Below, piece after piece: positions 27,358-36,412 of a stretch of 64,000 bases of DNA (the first letter of the stretch is position 1; every line of letters starts with the position of its first letter). Both the position numbers and the translations under genes were made by a program. The notes beneath the pieces are model-generated. The model worked only from the letters and a program-made list of their open reading frames with translations. It did no database searches and was not told where the DNA came from. This stretch comes from CAUZIZ01 sp965219855 (GTDB lineage: Bacteria > Acidobacteriota > UBA6911 > RPQK01 > JAJDTT01): contig CBDCOR010000022.1 in assembly GCA_965219855.1 (NCBI GenBank), forward strand, positions 1 to 64,000, written 5' to 3'.

Positions 27358-29036
27358 GTGCCCGTCCGGAAATGTGTAAGTAATTGATAAGGAAGGGGAA
27401 AGAGGGCTTTTTCAAGCTCCGAAACTGTCAGGGCCGTTTGCTAGACTATTTGGTGCAAACAATTAGACTAAAACGACTTACGACGATTTCAGGAGTTCGG
27501 AGATGCGTAAAAAGCGTGAAAAACAACGCCCCCTTTCCCCGCAATGGCCCGATCACCAGCTGGCCCATGAATTGAAGGTGATCTCGCGCATCCTGGACGA
27601 CAATCCCCAGACGCTGGAGCTGATAGTACAAGATCTCTCTGACAGGGTCGATTCCGGTGTTGGCGCCCCCGGTTTGACGGCCGAGCAGGTGCTGCGTTGC
27701 GCCGTCATCAAACAGCTGCATCAGTTCAGCTATCGCAAGCTGGAGTTTCATCTGGTGGATTCGCAAAGCTGTCAGAGGTTCTGTCGCTTGCCCTATGGGG
27801 CGTCGATCAGCAAAGCCACCCTGGCGGAGAACCTGGGGAAGATTGAGCCGGGGACTTGGAAGGCGATCAACGACCACTTGGTGCTCTGGGCGCAGGCTCG
27901 GGGTCTGGAAAAAGGCCAACGGATTCGGGTCGATGCCACGGCGGTCGAGACGAACATCCACTATCCGCTCGACAGTGAGCTGTTGTACGACGGCATTCGA
28001 GTCGTGACCCAGTCGCTGGGGCGGCTGCGGGAGCGGGAAGGGATCGGCTTCGTCGATCATACGCGGCGGGCCAAGCGGCGCGTCCTGAACATCCGCAACC
28101 GCCGCGGCAAGAAGCGCCTGGACAGTTACCGCGATCTGATCAAAGTGGCGTCCAAGACGGCTCACTATGCCGAGCAGGCGCTGGCAGCTTCCGCGCAGTG
28201 GAGCGATCCCCTCAGTCTGGCCGTGGCGGCGCAACTGGCCCACTATCTGGGGCTGTTGCACAAAGTCATCGAGCAGACTCAACGACGGGTCCTTTCGGGC
28301 GAGGCCGTCGCGGCCCAGGAGAAGATCTGTTCCCTCTTCGAAGAGCACACCGATATTATCAAGAAGAGCCCTCGGGAAACGGTCTTCGGCCACAAGGTGT
28401 TTGTCAGCACGGGCGCCTCGTCGCTGATCCTGGATTGTGTGGTGGAACGGGGGAATCCGGCCGACAGCAACTATGTGCAACCCTTCTTAGAGCGGCATCG
28501 ACAGCTGTACGGGAAGGTCCCCCGCCAGAGCGCCTGGGATGGTGGTTTTGCCTCGGCTGCCAACCTGCGCTGGGCCAAAGAGCAGGGGGTACAGGATGTG
28601 GCCTTTTCCAAAAAGTGTGGGTTGACGGTTGAGAGCATGGTGCGTTCCAGTTGGGTCTACAAACAACTCAAACGCTTCCGCGCCGGGATTGAGGGGTGCA
28701 TTGGGACCCTCAAGCACACCTTCGGTCTCCACCGCTGTAGCTGGAAAGGCTGGCCTCACTTTCAAAGCTACGTCCATGCCAGCGTCCTGACCTATAACCT
28801 GGTCGTCCTGGCCCGACTCCTGTTGTAGCCTTTTGTGGCTGACCGTACTGCCTTGTGGCTCCGACTCGGGGAGAGGTCTGCGCCGAACCGCTGCTTTTTG
28901 GCCCGCGTGCCCTCGCTCGAGGGTCCTTGCTCTGGATCGAGCTGGGTCGAGCCGGTCTGTCAGCAGTCTCAAGTATAATAAGTGTTTACGATTCAACAGA
29001 TTACAGTTCTGAAAACCCCGGTTTTCGGACGGGCAC
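27358..29036. mobile_element. ISNCY-type insertion sequence, complete
   Basis: About 1.68 kb. The ends are GTGCCCGTCCG at the left and CGGACGGGCAC at the right, an 11-bp terminal inverted repeat. TAGCTA sits on both sides (27352-27357 and 29037-29042) as a likely 6-bp target duplication; because TAGCTA is palindromic the exact edge is uncertain by a few bases. It holds one transposase gene (27503-28828) and about 200 bases of non-coding 3' sequence. It inserted downstream of rpoD without breaking a gene. Confidence 0.85.
27503..28828 (+). CDS. ISNCY-type DDE transposase
   Basis: 441 aa, uninterrupted. The N-terminal part has LTAEQVLRCAVIKQLHQFSY, a DUF772-like helical DNA-binding region. The catalytic core has RIRVDATAVETNIHYPLDS with the first Asp, SAWDGGFASAANLRWAKEQG with the second, and FRAGIEGCIGTLKHTFGL with the Glu. 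GNPADSNYVQPFL is also typical of this group. The intact frame and terminal repeats suggest a potentially active element. Confidence 0.88.
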   Translation: MRKKREKQRPLSPQWPDHQLAHELKVISRILDDNPQTLELIVQDLSDRVDSGVGAPGLTAEQVLRCAVIKQLHQFSYRKLEFHLVDSQSCQRFCRLPYGASISKATLAENLGKIEPGTWKAINDHLVLWAQARGLEKGQRIRVDATAVETNIHYPLDSELLYDGIRVVTQSLGRLREREGIGFVDHTRRAKRRVLNIRNRRGKKRLDSYRDLIKVASKTAHYAEQALAASAQWSDPLSLAVAAQLAHYLGLLHKVIEQTQRRVLSGEAVAAQEKICSLFEEHTDIIKKSPRETVFGHKVFVSTGASSLILDCVVERGNPADSNYVQPFLERHRQLYGKVPRQSAWDGGFASAANLRWAKEQGVQDVAFSKKCGLTVESMVRSSWVYKQLKRFRAGIEGCIGTLKHTFGLHRCSWKGWPHFQSYVHASVLTYNLVVLARLLL

Positions 29037-29042
29037 TAGCTA

Positions 29043-29275
29043 GCGTCCCCCCTTGCCCCGGCCCTTGCCCTGGCCTTCAAACTTGCCTTTGCCTGTGCCT
29101 TTGCCTTTGCCTTCCGCCTATCCAGAACAATCTTCATCCCGCGTTTCCCTAAACCGAGAGCGTAGGGAATAGACAGTGGCAATCAAAAGCCTGGATGTAG
29201 GGAAGGGATAAGGGAAGGGTAAGGGGGAAGGCACAGGCAAAGGCAAGTTTGAGGGCAAGGGCAAGGAGGAAGACG
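29043..29275. repeat. Low-complexity inverted repeat (CCTTGC / GCAAGG arms)
   Basis: Between the IS and the amidohydrolase stop codon. The left arm (about 29050-29115) is a run of CCTTGCC and CTTTGCC units including TTCAAACTTGCCTTTGCCTG. The right arm (about 29210-29268) is the complement: CAGGCAAAGGCAAGTTTGAG and GGGCAAGGGCAAGG. The arms could pair over about 45 bases, forming a cruciform or a strong terminator. No gene lies between them. Confidence 0.75.
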
Positions 29276-30517
29276 CTAAACAATCTGTCGCCCCCCCTGG
29301 AACACAGCCGTCACGCGGCTAATAGCGGTCACGTCGTCATTCGGGTCGCCATCAAGTGCCACCAGGTCGGCGATCTTTCCGGGTTTGATTGTCCCGACCT
29401 CTTCTTCCATCCCAATGGCTTGTGCAGAGACGCGCGTAGCAGACTCCAGTGCCTCCGCCGGGGTGAAGCCGACCTGAACCAGGAGCTGAAGGTCGTAGTC
29501 CAGGTGTCCGAAGGCCAGGTGGCCGACACCTGAGTCAGTGCCGGGCACGATTCGGTCCTTCATGCCATAGTCGAGCATTCGCCGCATGATATCCAAGCGA
29601 AGTTCCATCCGCTGCTCCAGATGCTCGAGCTCGGCTTCCTCGGAAGGCTGGATCTGGCTAGCCTCACGTCGTTCTCTCAGCGCTGCGATTCTCGGATAAT
29701 TCGTCCATGCCTGTAGGGTGGGGCTGACCCAAATGCCCGCTTCAACCATCATCTCGGCCAACTTGGGATCGAATCGCATCTGGTCATCGGGTTCGAGAAA
29801 CTCGGCGTGCTCCATCAGGTCAATTCCTGATTTCACTGCCCGCACCATGGATTCCTTGGCTCGACAGTGAGCAGCGGTGAGGCGATGGAAGTGGTGCGCC
29901 TCGTGCACGGCGGCATGAAGCTCTTCCACAGAGTAGGTGGCTACTCCTGGGAGGGTACCCAGCGTGCCACCTCCCGAAGCCATGATCTTGATATAGTCGG
30001 CACCTTCGTGAACCAGGCGACGCACCGACTCCCGCATCTGATCCTCTCCGTCGGCGATTTCGTTACACATGTGGAAGTGTCCGCCGGTGCAGGTCACGGG
30101 CCGTCCACTAACCAGCATCCGAGGCCCCTCGATATAGCCGTGACCCAGGGCCTCCTTGAGACTGAAACCGACTTTGTTGCGGGCTCCGTGCTCCCGGATC
30201 GTGGTAATGCCGGCCTTTAGATGGCGTCGCAGATTCTGCGCTCCTATGAGCACCATCATCTCGTCGGTCTTGGAGAACATCTCGACGTAGTCGGTCCCAT
30301 CACCGGCCAGGCTCAGGTGGGTATGTCCGTCGATCAATCCCGGAGCCAGACAGGCGGCACCCAGGTCGACGACCTCGGCTTCAGGCGGAGCTTGACCCTG
30401 GAGCTCTTCGGCTGGGCCAACCGCCGTAATACGGCCATCGTCCACCAGCACTGCCTGGTTGGATCGGGTACCCCGACCGGTCCCATCCACTAGGAGTTGG
30501 GTGAGGATAAGCTTCAT
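29276..30517 (-). CDS. Metal-dependent amidohydrolase (imidazolonepropionase-like)
   Basis: About 413 aa from the ATG at 30517, which is 11 bases after the TonB receptor stop; an upstream start would overlap that gene. Motifs of the amidohydrolase superfamily are in order: LAPGLIDGHTHLSL (metal HxH), YIKIMASGGG (Lys), LTAAHCRAKESM and DLMEHAEFL (His ligands), IVPGTDSGVGHLAFG (Asp). The ending TIKPGKIADLVALDGDP is characteristic. It hydrolyses cyclic amides or dipeptide-like bonds; related proteins include Xaa-Pro dipeptidases. No signal peptide. Co-transcription with the receptor suggests it processes the imported substrate; that is inference. Confidence 0.85.
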   Translation of the reverse strand: MKLILTQLLVDGTGRGTRSNQAVLVDDGRITAVGPAEELQGQAPPEAEVVDLGAACLAPGLIDGHTHLSLAGDGTDYVEMFSKTDEMMVLIGAQNLRRHLKAGITTIREHGARNKVGFSLKEALGHGYIEGPRMLVSGRPVTCTGGHFHMCNEIADGEDQMRESVRRLVHEGADYIKIMASGGGTLGTLPGVATYSVEELHAAVHEAHHFHRLTAAHCRAKESMVRAVKSGIDLMEHAEFLEPDDQMRFDPKLAEMMVEAGIWVSPTLQAWTNYPRIAALRERREASQIQPSEEAELEHLEQRMELRLDIMRRMLDYGMKDRIVPGTDSGVGHLAFGHLDYDLQLLVQVGFTPAEALESATRVSAQAIGMEEEVGTIKPGKIADLVALDGDPNDDVTAISRVTAVFQGGRQIV

Positions 30518-30527
30518 GATGCCTCTT

Positions 30528-33500
30528 CTAGAAGGAATAGCGCAGCGAGAGCTGCAGCTCGCGGCCGGGAGAAGCGGAGAGAATTTTCCCAAAAGTAGGC
30601 CTTCCGACGAAACCCTCAGGCAATCTGAAGTTGGCTCGATTCAAGGCGTTGAAGACTTCGGCCCGAAACTGAATCTTGTGCTCGTTACCGATAGTGAAGT
30701 CCTTGGACAGGGCCGCATCCAGGCTGGAGAAGCCGGGTCCAACAATGATGTTACGCCCCGCATTGCCGAAGTGAAAAGGATCCGCAGCTGCGAAAGCGCT
30801 CGCATCGAAGTAGCGATCGGGATCTCTAGAGGAAAGGCGATGCTCGCCGACCAGATCGGGCCGATCGTGGCCGAAGATTCCGCCGATATTTCCCGTATTG
30901 CTGTTGTCAAACTCCAATATCGGTGTCAGCGGTCTTCCGGACTGGAGGGCGATCAGCGTGCTTAGCTGCCAACCGCGAAAGAAAGTCCGGTTCATCGGCG
31001 AAGGCAGGGCATAAATCAATGACCAGGACATGCGGTGACGCAAATCAAAACTGGAGAGGGCCCTCTCCGCTGCCAGGTCCCTACTGTCCTGTGGAGTATT
31101 GTTGTAGCCTGCCGAGCCCAGAAACGAGGAGGCATTGTCAATCGATTTGGAGTAGGTATAGGCCCCCAGGAAGGAAAGACCTCGAGAGAGTGTCTTGTGA
31201 CTTCTCAACTGCAGCGCATGATAGCTGGAGGAGGCGGCAGACTCGACGAAAAGGATGTTGTCGAAGCCGGAGATGGGTCTCCGCTCAAAGAGGGACTCTG
31301 CTCCGGGTCCGGGTTGATTCAGGTCCCGCTTGGAGACCAGCTTTGTCCCCCGAGTACCCACGTAGCGCGCTTCCAGTACGACATCCCCACCGACGTCTCC
31401 ACTGAGACCGAGACTCCAGTGCTGAGAGTACGCCGTTCTGAAATGGCGGTCCAATGTGATAGGCGAAGGAGGCAGTGGAAAACCCAGCTCGGTGGGAAAG
31501 GCCTGTCCCAGAGTGAGCGGTCCGGCGAAACCCGAAAACAGGTTCAGGTTAAAGAGTGGGGGATTGAAGTACATTGAGGAGTTCTCTATCAGCGTACCCG
31601 TGTCGTAGAAAACCCCATATCCACTTCTGATTACCAGCTTCCCCGACCCAGAAGGGTCCCACGCCAGGCCCAGTCGCGGCCCGAAATTGTTCAAATCCGC
31701 CTCTATTCCGGCGCGCGGAACTCCACCCTCACCAACTGGAAGTAGGGCCTGGCTCCCCGGATCGAAGATGGTCAACCGGTCTTGGGAATCCACCGGAGGA
31801 CGGTTGTACTCGTACCGCAATCCCAAGTTCAGTGTAAGGGTAGGGCTGACATGCCAGTCATCCTGGACGAACCCATTGAAGGCCCAGTTGTGAAGCGACT
31901 GGTCGTTGTTGTTGATGCCGAGAAGACTCAAAGACGGAAGTCCGAGCAGCACATCTGCGAGCGCGTCACCGGTGAAGGCGCCGGTAAAGATGATCTGTCC
32001 GCGTGGGAAGAGCCGTGTAAAGCCAGTCTCCTTGTAGCCTCTGATCTCACCTCCCAGTTTCACGTGATGGCGTCCACGCTGCAAGCTCAGAACATCGGAA
32101 AAATGGGTATGACCTGTTCGACGAACTGTCGGGAGGTTGGGATCATCGCCGAGCCTCTGGTAGCCGCTGACGACAAACGATGGATAACCCTGTTCCAGAG
32201 CGGCAAGCGAAGGTCCCTGGATACCCAGGGCAGATAACCCGTCGAGATCCGAGTTCTCGGCAAGCACATCGCGCCGCAGCCGATTGTAACCGAAGCGAAA
32301 CTCGTTGAGCGTTTGGGAAGATACCACCCGAGTGGAACCCAGGGCGAAGTTCTGTCCCCGGTCAAGGACGCTCGTGCCGAAACCCGAAAAGTTGGGACCA
32401 CCATCGGAAAAGGGTATCTCCCTGAAATCATCGCCCAGGCTGTAGCGCAAGAAGAGGCTGGTCTTCTCTGAGATCTGATGGTCAGTCTTGACGGTGAACT
32501 GGCTCAAGCGGGCCGTTCCCACTGGAGAGGTGACGAGGTTCCTGGTCGACATCTCGGCGTTAGGGTCCGGGTAAAGGCCCGCAACCAGGGCTCCGACGGG
32601 GTCGATGCGGTCCGCTGGAATCCGATTCTGATCAAAAGGCTGGCCAGAAAAAGGATCCCGGATGGGATTGGGCCTGAGTCCGAAGTCGCCTTGCTTTTCC
32701 AAAATGCTGGGGACCGAGCTAGTTCGGGTTTCTGCTCTCCGGCTTCTCAAGGCTTCGGCGTTGACGAAGAAAAAACTGCCCGATGGTCCGATGGGACCTC
32801 CTAGACTCCCTCCGAACTGACTCTGGCGCAGCAAGGCGGCCTCCTCGCCGGAGCGATCGAAGAAGTTCTGTGCATCCATCCCTGAGTGGCGAAAAAACTC
32901 ATAGATAGATCCGTGCAGTTGGCGCCCACCGCTCTTCAAGACCACGTTTACCTGTGATCCCGCACTGCGGCCGTACTCGGCGTCAAAGTTGTTCGAGAAA
33001 ATTGTGAACTCTTGAATCGCATCAATGCTCGGATTGATCACAAAGCGATTGAGGTAAAGATCGTTGTTGTCTACTCCGTCGAGAACGAAATTGTTGGAGC
33101 TTTCCCTGGCTCCGTTGACGTTGATGCCGCTGCTGTTCTGGCTGGCAAGCTCCGAGCCTGGCGCGGCAGGAGCGCTTCCCGGTGAGAGCAGAGCCAACTC
33201 GAGGAACTGGCGACCGTTCAGGGGCATGGCCATGATCGTGTGGTTGTCCAGGACTTCGCCGAAAGTTGCGTTTGTCGGACGCAGCATCTCCCGGCTGGCC
33301 GTGACCACAACGCTTTGGTCGGGTCCTCCAGGCATCAGCGTAAGATCCAAAGTAGCCTTCACCCCGACCGCCAGGTGAGCCCGCTCGACCACTTCGGTCC
33401 TGAAACCATCCAGTGAGGCCGTAACCGTATAGTCTCCGGGCTTCAACAGGGGTAGGCCCAGAATCCCACTGCTCCCGGTAGTCCCCTGCCGCTGCAGACC

Positions 33501-33662
33501 CGTGGATTCGTTTACCAAAAGAATCCGAACTCCGGGGACCACCCTTGATGATTCATCCTGAACCCTGACTATCAAGGTCGAAGTGGCCGATTGCGACCAG
33601 ACCAGACCCCAGGTCAACAACAGGGTCCAGAACAAGATAGGCAGAGAGTTTAAGGCTGGCAT
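30528..33662 (-). CDS. TonB-dependent receptor with carboxypeptidase-regulatory N-terminus (Oar-like)
   Basis: About 1044 aa from the ATG at 33662, which is followed at once by a signal peptide (NSLPILFWTLLLTWGLVWSQ); the frame is open to 33857 but the extra residues look non-coding. Residues about 25-110 are a CarboxypepD_reg Ig-like domain (TSTLIVRVQDESSRVVPGVR, PGDYTVTASLDGFRTEVVER). The plug has GINVNGARESSNNFVLDGVD and AEYGRSAGSQVNVVLKSGG. The barrel ends in LQLSLRYSF with the C-terminal Phe of outer-membrane proteins. Such receptors are expanded in Acidobacteriota and import oligosaccharides, peptides or chelates. An amidohydrolase gene follows directly. Confidence 0.9.
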   Translation of the reverse strand: MPALNSLPILFWTLLLTWGLVWSQSATSTLIVRVQDESSRVVPGVRILLVNESTGLQRQGTTGSSGILGLPLLKPGDYTVTASLDGFRTEVVERAHLAVGVKATLDLTLMPGGPDQSVVVTASREMLRPTNATFGEVLDNHTIMAMPLNGRQFLELALLSPGSAPAAPGSELASQNSSGINVNGARESSNNFVLDGVDNNDLYLNRFVINPSIDAIQEFTIFSNNFDAEYGRSAGSQVNVVLKSGGRQLHGSIYEFFRHSGMDAQNFFDRSGEEAALLRQSQFGGSLGGPIGPSGSFFFVNAEALRSRRAETRTSSVPSILEKQGDFGLRPNPIRDPFSGQPFDQNRIPADRIDPVGALVAGLYPDPNAEMSTRNLVTSPVGTARLSQFTVKTDHQISEKTSLFLRYSLGDDFREIPFSDGGPNFSGFGTSVLDRGQNFALGSTRVVSSQTLNEFRFGYNRLRRDVLAENSDLDGLSALGIQGPSLAALEQGYPSFVVSGYQRLGDDPNLPTVRRTGHTHFSDVLSLQRGRHHVKLGGEIRGYKETGFTRLFPRGQIIFTGAFTGDALADVLLGLPSLSLLGINNNDQSLHNWAFNGFVQDDWHVSPTLTLNLGLRYEYNRPPVDSQDRLTIFDPGSQALLPVGEGGVPRAGIEADLNNFGPRLGLAWDPSGSGKLVIRSGYGVFYDTGTLIENSSMYFNPPLFNLNLFSGFAGPLTLGQAFPTELGFPLPPSPITLDRHFRTAYSQHWSLGLSGDVGGDVVLEARYVGTRGTKLVSKRDLNQPGPGAESLFERRPISGFDNILFVESAASSSYHALQLRSHKTLSRGLSFLGAYTYSKSIDNASSFLGSAGYNNTPQDSRDLAAERALSSFDLRHRMSWSLIYALPSPMNRTFFRGWQLSTLIALQSGRPLTPILEFDNSNTGNIGGIFGHDRPDLVGEHRLSSRDPDRYFDASAFAAADPFHFGNAGRNIIVGPGFSSLDAALSKDFTIGNEHKIQFRAEVFNALNRANFRLPEGFVGRPTFGKILSASPGRELQLSLRYSF

Positions 33663-34048
33663 GGCCACGGCCCGATCGGCGAAAGCCCACCCGAGCGCTT
33701 TCAGGAATGCGCTTGGAGAAGTTAATGCGGGAACGCCGAAGTGGATTATCCCATGTAAGAGTTCGGAGTCAACGACTACACCGTTTGTACTTGACGCGTT
33801 TGGCGCTGTCAGTGTATCACTAGTAATTAGCAAGAGGTTCGGGAGCCTCCGCCCCAACAGCCTTTAAAACCGTTCCCCTGAGTGGTTTGGGCCGAGATAC
33901 CGGCGACTCGTCAACCGCTGAAACTGGAGAACACCGACATGAGGGGCCGGGTAGAGATGGGGCTCAAGTTCGCGGATCGATTCCCACCGTTGCTGCCATG
34001 GCATCACACAGCTGATCCGAGCGTCAGCTGGTCAGACCCACGAAAGGA
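33663..34048. other. Divergent intergenic region
   Basis: Lies between the TonB receptor and the esterase gene, so it must hold both promoters. TTGACG near 33790 and AT-rich bases (GTATCACTAGTAATTAGC, about 33812-33830) are candidate promoter parts, but spacing does not allow a firm call. No other gene was seen. Confidence 0.4.
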
Positions 34049-36061
34049 ATGAGCACCACCCACCGCTCCTGCCTGACTTTCTGGATCGTCGTCCAAAGTT
34101 TCCTCTGCTCGCCAGCTCAGCCTTACAGCGAACCCGACCTTGGTCAGCCTGGAGACGCAATGATCCAGGCCTACCTCAGCGAAAAGACGGAGAAGATCCA
34201 CGATCGCTTCCTGGCCGGAGTAGAGTCGCAGCAGCAGTGGGAACAGCGACTCCCGGAATACAGGAAGGAGTACTTCGAAATGCTGGGCCTGTGGCCCCTC
34301 CCGGAAAAGACTCCTCTCCAGGTCACAACCACCGGAAGACTTGAGCGAGAGGGCTTCACGGTGGAGCTGATTCACTATCAGAGCCGCCCAGGGCTCTACG
34401 TTACGGGCAACCTCTACCTTCCGTCTGGAGCCAGACCCGGCCAGCGGTTTCCCGCTGTATTCTACGTCTGTGGACACCGGTATCAGGGCCGCGATGGCAA
34501 CAAGACCGCCTATCAATCCCACGGTGCCTGGTTTGCTCGTCACGGGTACGTCTGCCTGATCGTCGACACCCTCCAGATGGGAGAGATCGAAGCCATACAT
34601 CACGGGACCTATCGGGAACAGAGGTGGTGGTGGCTTTCGCGCGGCTACACCCCAGCCGGGGTCGAATGCTGGAACGGAGTTCGAGGTATTGACTACCTGA
34701 TCAGCCGGCCCGACGTCGACGCCGAGCGCATTGCCGTAACCGGCATCAGCGGCGGCGGAGCGTCCACTTTCTGGATCGCCGCCGTCGACCCCAGAGTGGC
34801 GGTGGCGGTCCCTGTCAGCGGGATGGCCGACCTTCCCTCTTATGTGTCCAACCGGGTAGTCAACGGGCACTGCGACTGCATGTTCCTTCACAACGCCTTT
34901 CAGTGGCCTTGGGCTCGAATAGCGGCGTTGGTAGCTCCACGACCTCTTCTGTTCGTCAACAGCGATCACGACCGAATCTTTCCCATGGACGCCAACCACA
35001 GAGTGATCAACCGCATGGAGCGGATCTATAGCCTCTTCGGCGCCGGCGATCAGGTGGACAGCGTGGTCAGCATGGGCGGCCACGCCTACCGCAAAGACAT
35101 CCGCCAAGCGGTCTACCGCTTCATCAACACCCACCTCAAGGCCGATCCCAGCCCCATCAACGACAGCGAGGTCGACCTCGTCACCGGCACCCGGGAAAAT
35201 CCCGAACATCCGATCGAACCACTCGTTCTGAGAGTGTTCCCTGCCGACTCCGACATTCCCGAAGACGAGTTGAATACGACCATTGATGAGGTGTTCGTCC
35301 CGGCGGCCTCTGTCACACCTCCCCCCCCGGGCAAGTTTGAAAGCTGGAAGCAGGAGCTGAAAAACGAGCTGCGTCGAATCGTCTTCCGGGAACTACCCCA
35401 ACGTATCCCCAGGGCAAGACTCATTCGGGAAGAATCTAAACGAACTCTGCTATTGGAGACGGAGCCGGAGATCCGAATACGCCTTCGGATCGACTCACGG
35501 CCCCAACTAGAAGCGCTGCGAGGTCAGCTCCTTTTGGTGGTCACCGAACTTGGCTCAGTAGTTGATGTACCAGATTGGATCGGGCGCCTGCGCGATCAGT
35601 ATGACCAGGTCTTCTACTGCGACGTGCGTGGCGTGGGCGAAACCCGCTGGACCCGAAAGAATCCGCCAAACTATGTGGAGCGCTCCCACGTCCTGTTGGG
35701 CACCACGGTCGATGCCGGGAGGGTTTGGGACGTCGCCGCCTCGTCTCGCTATCTGGCCAATCAGCACTCCGACGTTCAGATCCATGTAGCTGGGGAAGGA
35801 GGCGCCGGAATCGTAGGGGCCTATGCCGCGCTATGGGAACCTGAAATTGCAGCTCTGCATCTGGCCAAGCCCCCCTTGACCCACATGGATTCAGCGGCTC
35901 CTCAGTTCCTCAACGTACTTCGGGTTTGCGACATTCCTGATGTCCTGGGAATGCTGGCCCCACGCCCCCTTCAAATTCGAGGAGCAAGGGACAAACAGAT
36001 CGACAAAATCAGGACAATCTACCGCACGGCAGCCTCCTCGGCCAGTCTGAGAATCGACTAA
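34049..36061 (+). CDS. Secreted acetylxylan-esterase-like alpha/beta hydrolase, tandem domains
   Basis: 670 aa, with an N-terminal hydrophobic segment (SCLTFWIVVQSFLCSPAQ). Domain 1 (about 60-370) has PAVFYVCGHRYQGRD, the nucleophile motif AVTGISGGGASTFWIAA, LLFVNSDHDRIFPMD (Asp) and VSMGGHAYRKD (His), a full triad of the AXE1/dienelactone-hydrolase group. Domain 2 (about 480-665) looks like a second alpha/beta hydrolase with YCDVRGVGETRWTR and HVAGEGGAGIVGAYAALW. At its nucleophile position the Ser is replaced by Glu, so it is probably inactive or structural. It may deacylate plant polysaccharide outside the cytoplasm. Confidence 0.8.
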   Translation: MSTTHRSCLTFWIVVQSFLCSPAQPYSEPDLGQPGDAMIQAYLSEKTEKIHDRFLAGVESQQQWEQRLPEYRKEYFEMLGLWPLPEKTPLQVTTTGRLEREGFTVELIHYQSRPGLYVTGNLYLPSGARPGQRFPAVFYVCGHRYQGRDGNKTAYQSHGAWFARHGYVCLIVDTLQMGEIEAIHHGTYREQRWWWLSRGYTPAGVECWNGVRGIDYLISRPDVDAERIAVTGISGGGASTFWIAAVDPRVAVAVPVSGMADLPSYVSNRVVNGHCDCMFLHNAFQWPWARIAALVAPRPLLFVNSDHDRIFPMDANHRVINRMERIYSLFGAGDQVDSVVSMGGHAYRKDIRQAVYRFINTHLKADPSPINDSEVDLVTGTRENPEHPIEPLVLRVFPADSDIPEDELNTTIDEVFVPAASVTPPPPGKFESWKQELKNELRRIVFRELPQRIPRARLIREESKRTLLLETEPEIRIRLRIDSRPQLEALRGQLLLVVTELGSVVDVPDWIGRLRDQYDQVFYCDVRGVGETRWTRKNPPNYVERSHVLLGTTVDAGRVWDVAASSRYLANQHSDVQIHVAGEGGAGIVGAYAALWEPEIAALHLAKPPLTHMDSAAPQFLNVLRVCDIPDVLGMLAPRPLQIRGARDKQIDKIRTIYRTAASSASLRID

Positions 36062-36262
36062 CCTGAAACTTCATTGGCGAATGTAGCTTTGGCCTCCAGG
36101 CCGAAGTCTTATTTTTCCGAGCCTTTGGCTCGGACGGCGGCCTGGAGCCCACCGCTACGTCCCTCGTTCGAAGGCCGGATCAGGCGACGCTGGCCTGTGG
36201 GTAGCCAAAGTTTCTTTGTCGAATGGGGCAGCATGGCTGGCGGAACTGACCTGAACGGAGAT
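36062..36262. repeat. Interspersed hairpin repeat, copy 4 (A+B)
   Basis: CCTGAAACTTCATTGG at the left, then GTAGCTTTGGCCTCCAGGCC pairing with GGCCTGGAGCCCACCGCTAC about 50 bases on; the inner hairpin is CCGAGCC/GGCTCGG. Unit B follows (AAAGTTTCTTTGTCGAATGG, GGCAGCATGGCTGG) and ends TGACCTGAA. It starts at the esterase stop codon, so it may act in its 3' end. Bases 36263-36412 up to the IS show no gene. Confidence 0.78.
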
Positions 36263-36412
36263 ATTCCCAACGGCGGCAACTCGAGTTTAGACCGAAGTTA
36301 CCCTAAAAACTAGCTGAAAAACAACCTGTAAGCCATTGTGGATCATCAGGTAAGGGTCTTTTTGTATTCGACAATCTGTACCCATGTAATAGTTGGTTTA
36401 GTGTCCTTTATT

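Noticed and set aside
33663..33857. N-terminal extension of the TonB receptor
   Set aside because: A signal peptide begins at the ATG at 33662, so the longer start would bury it.
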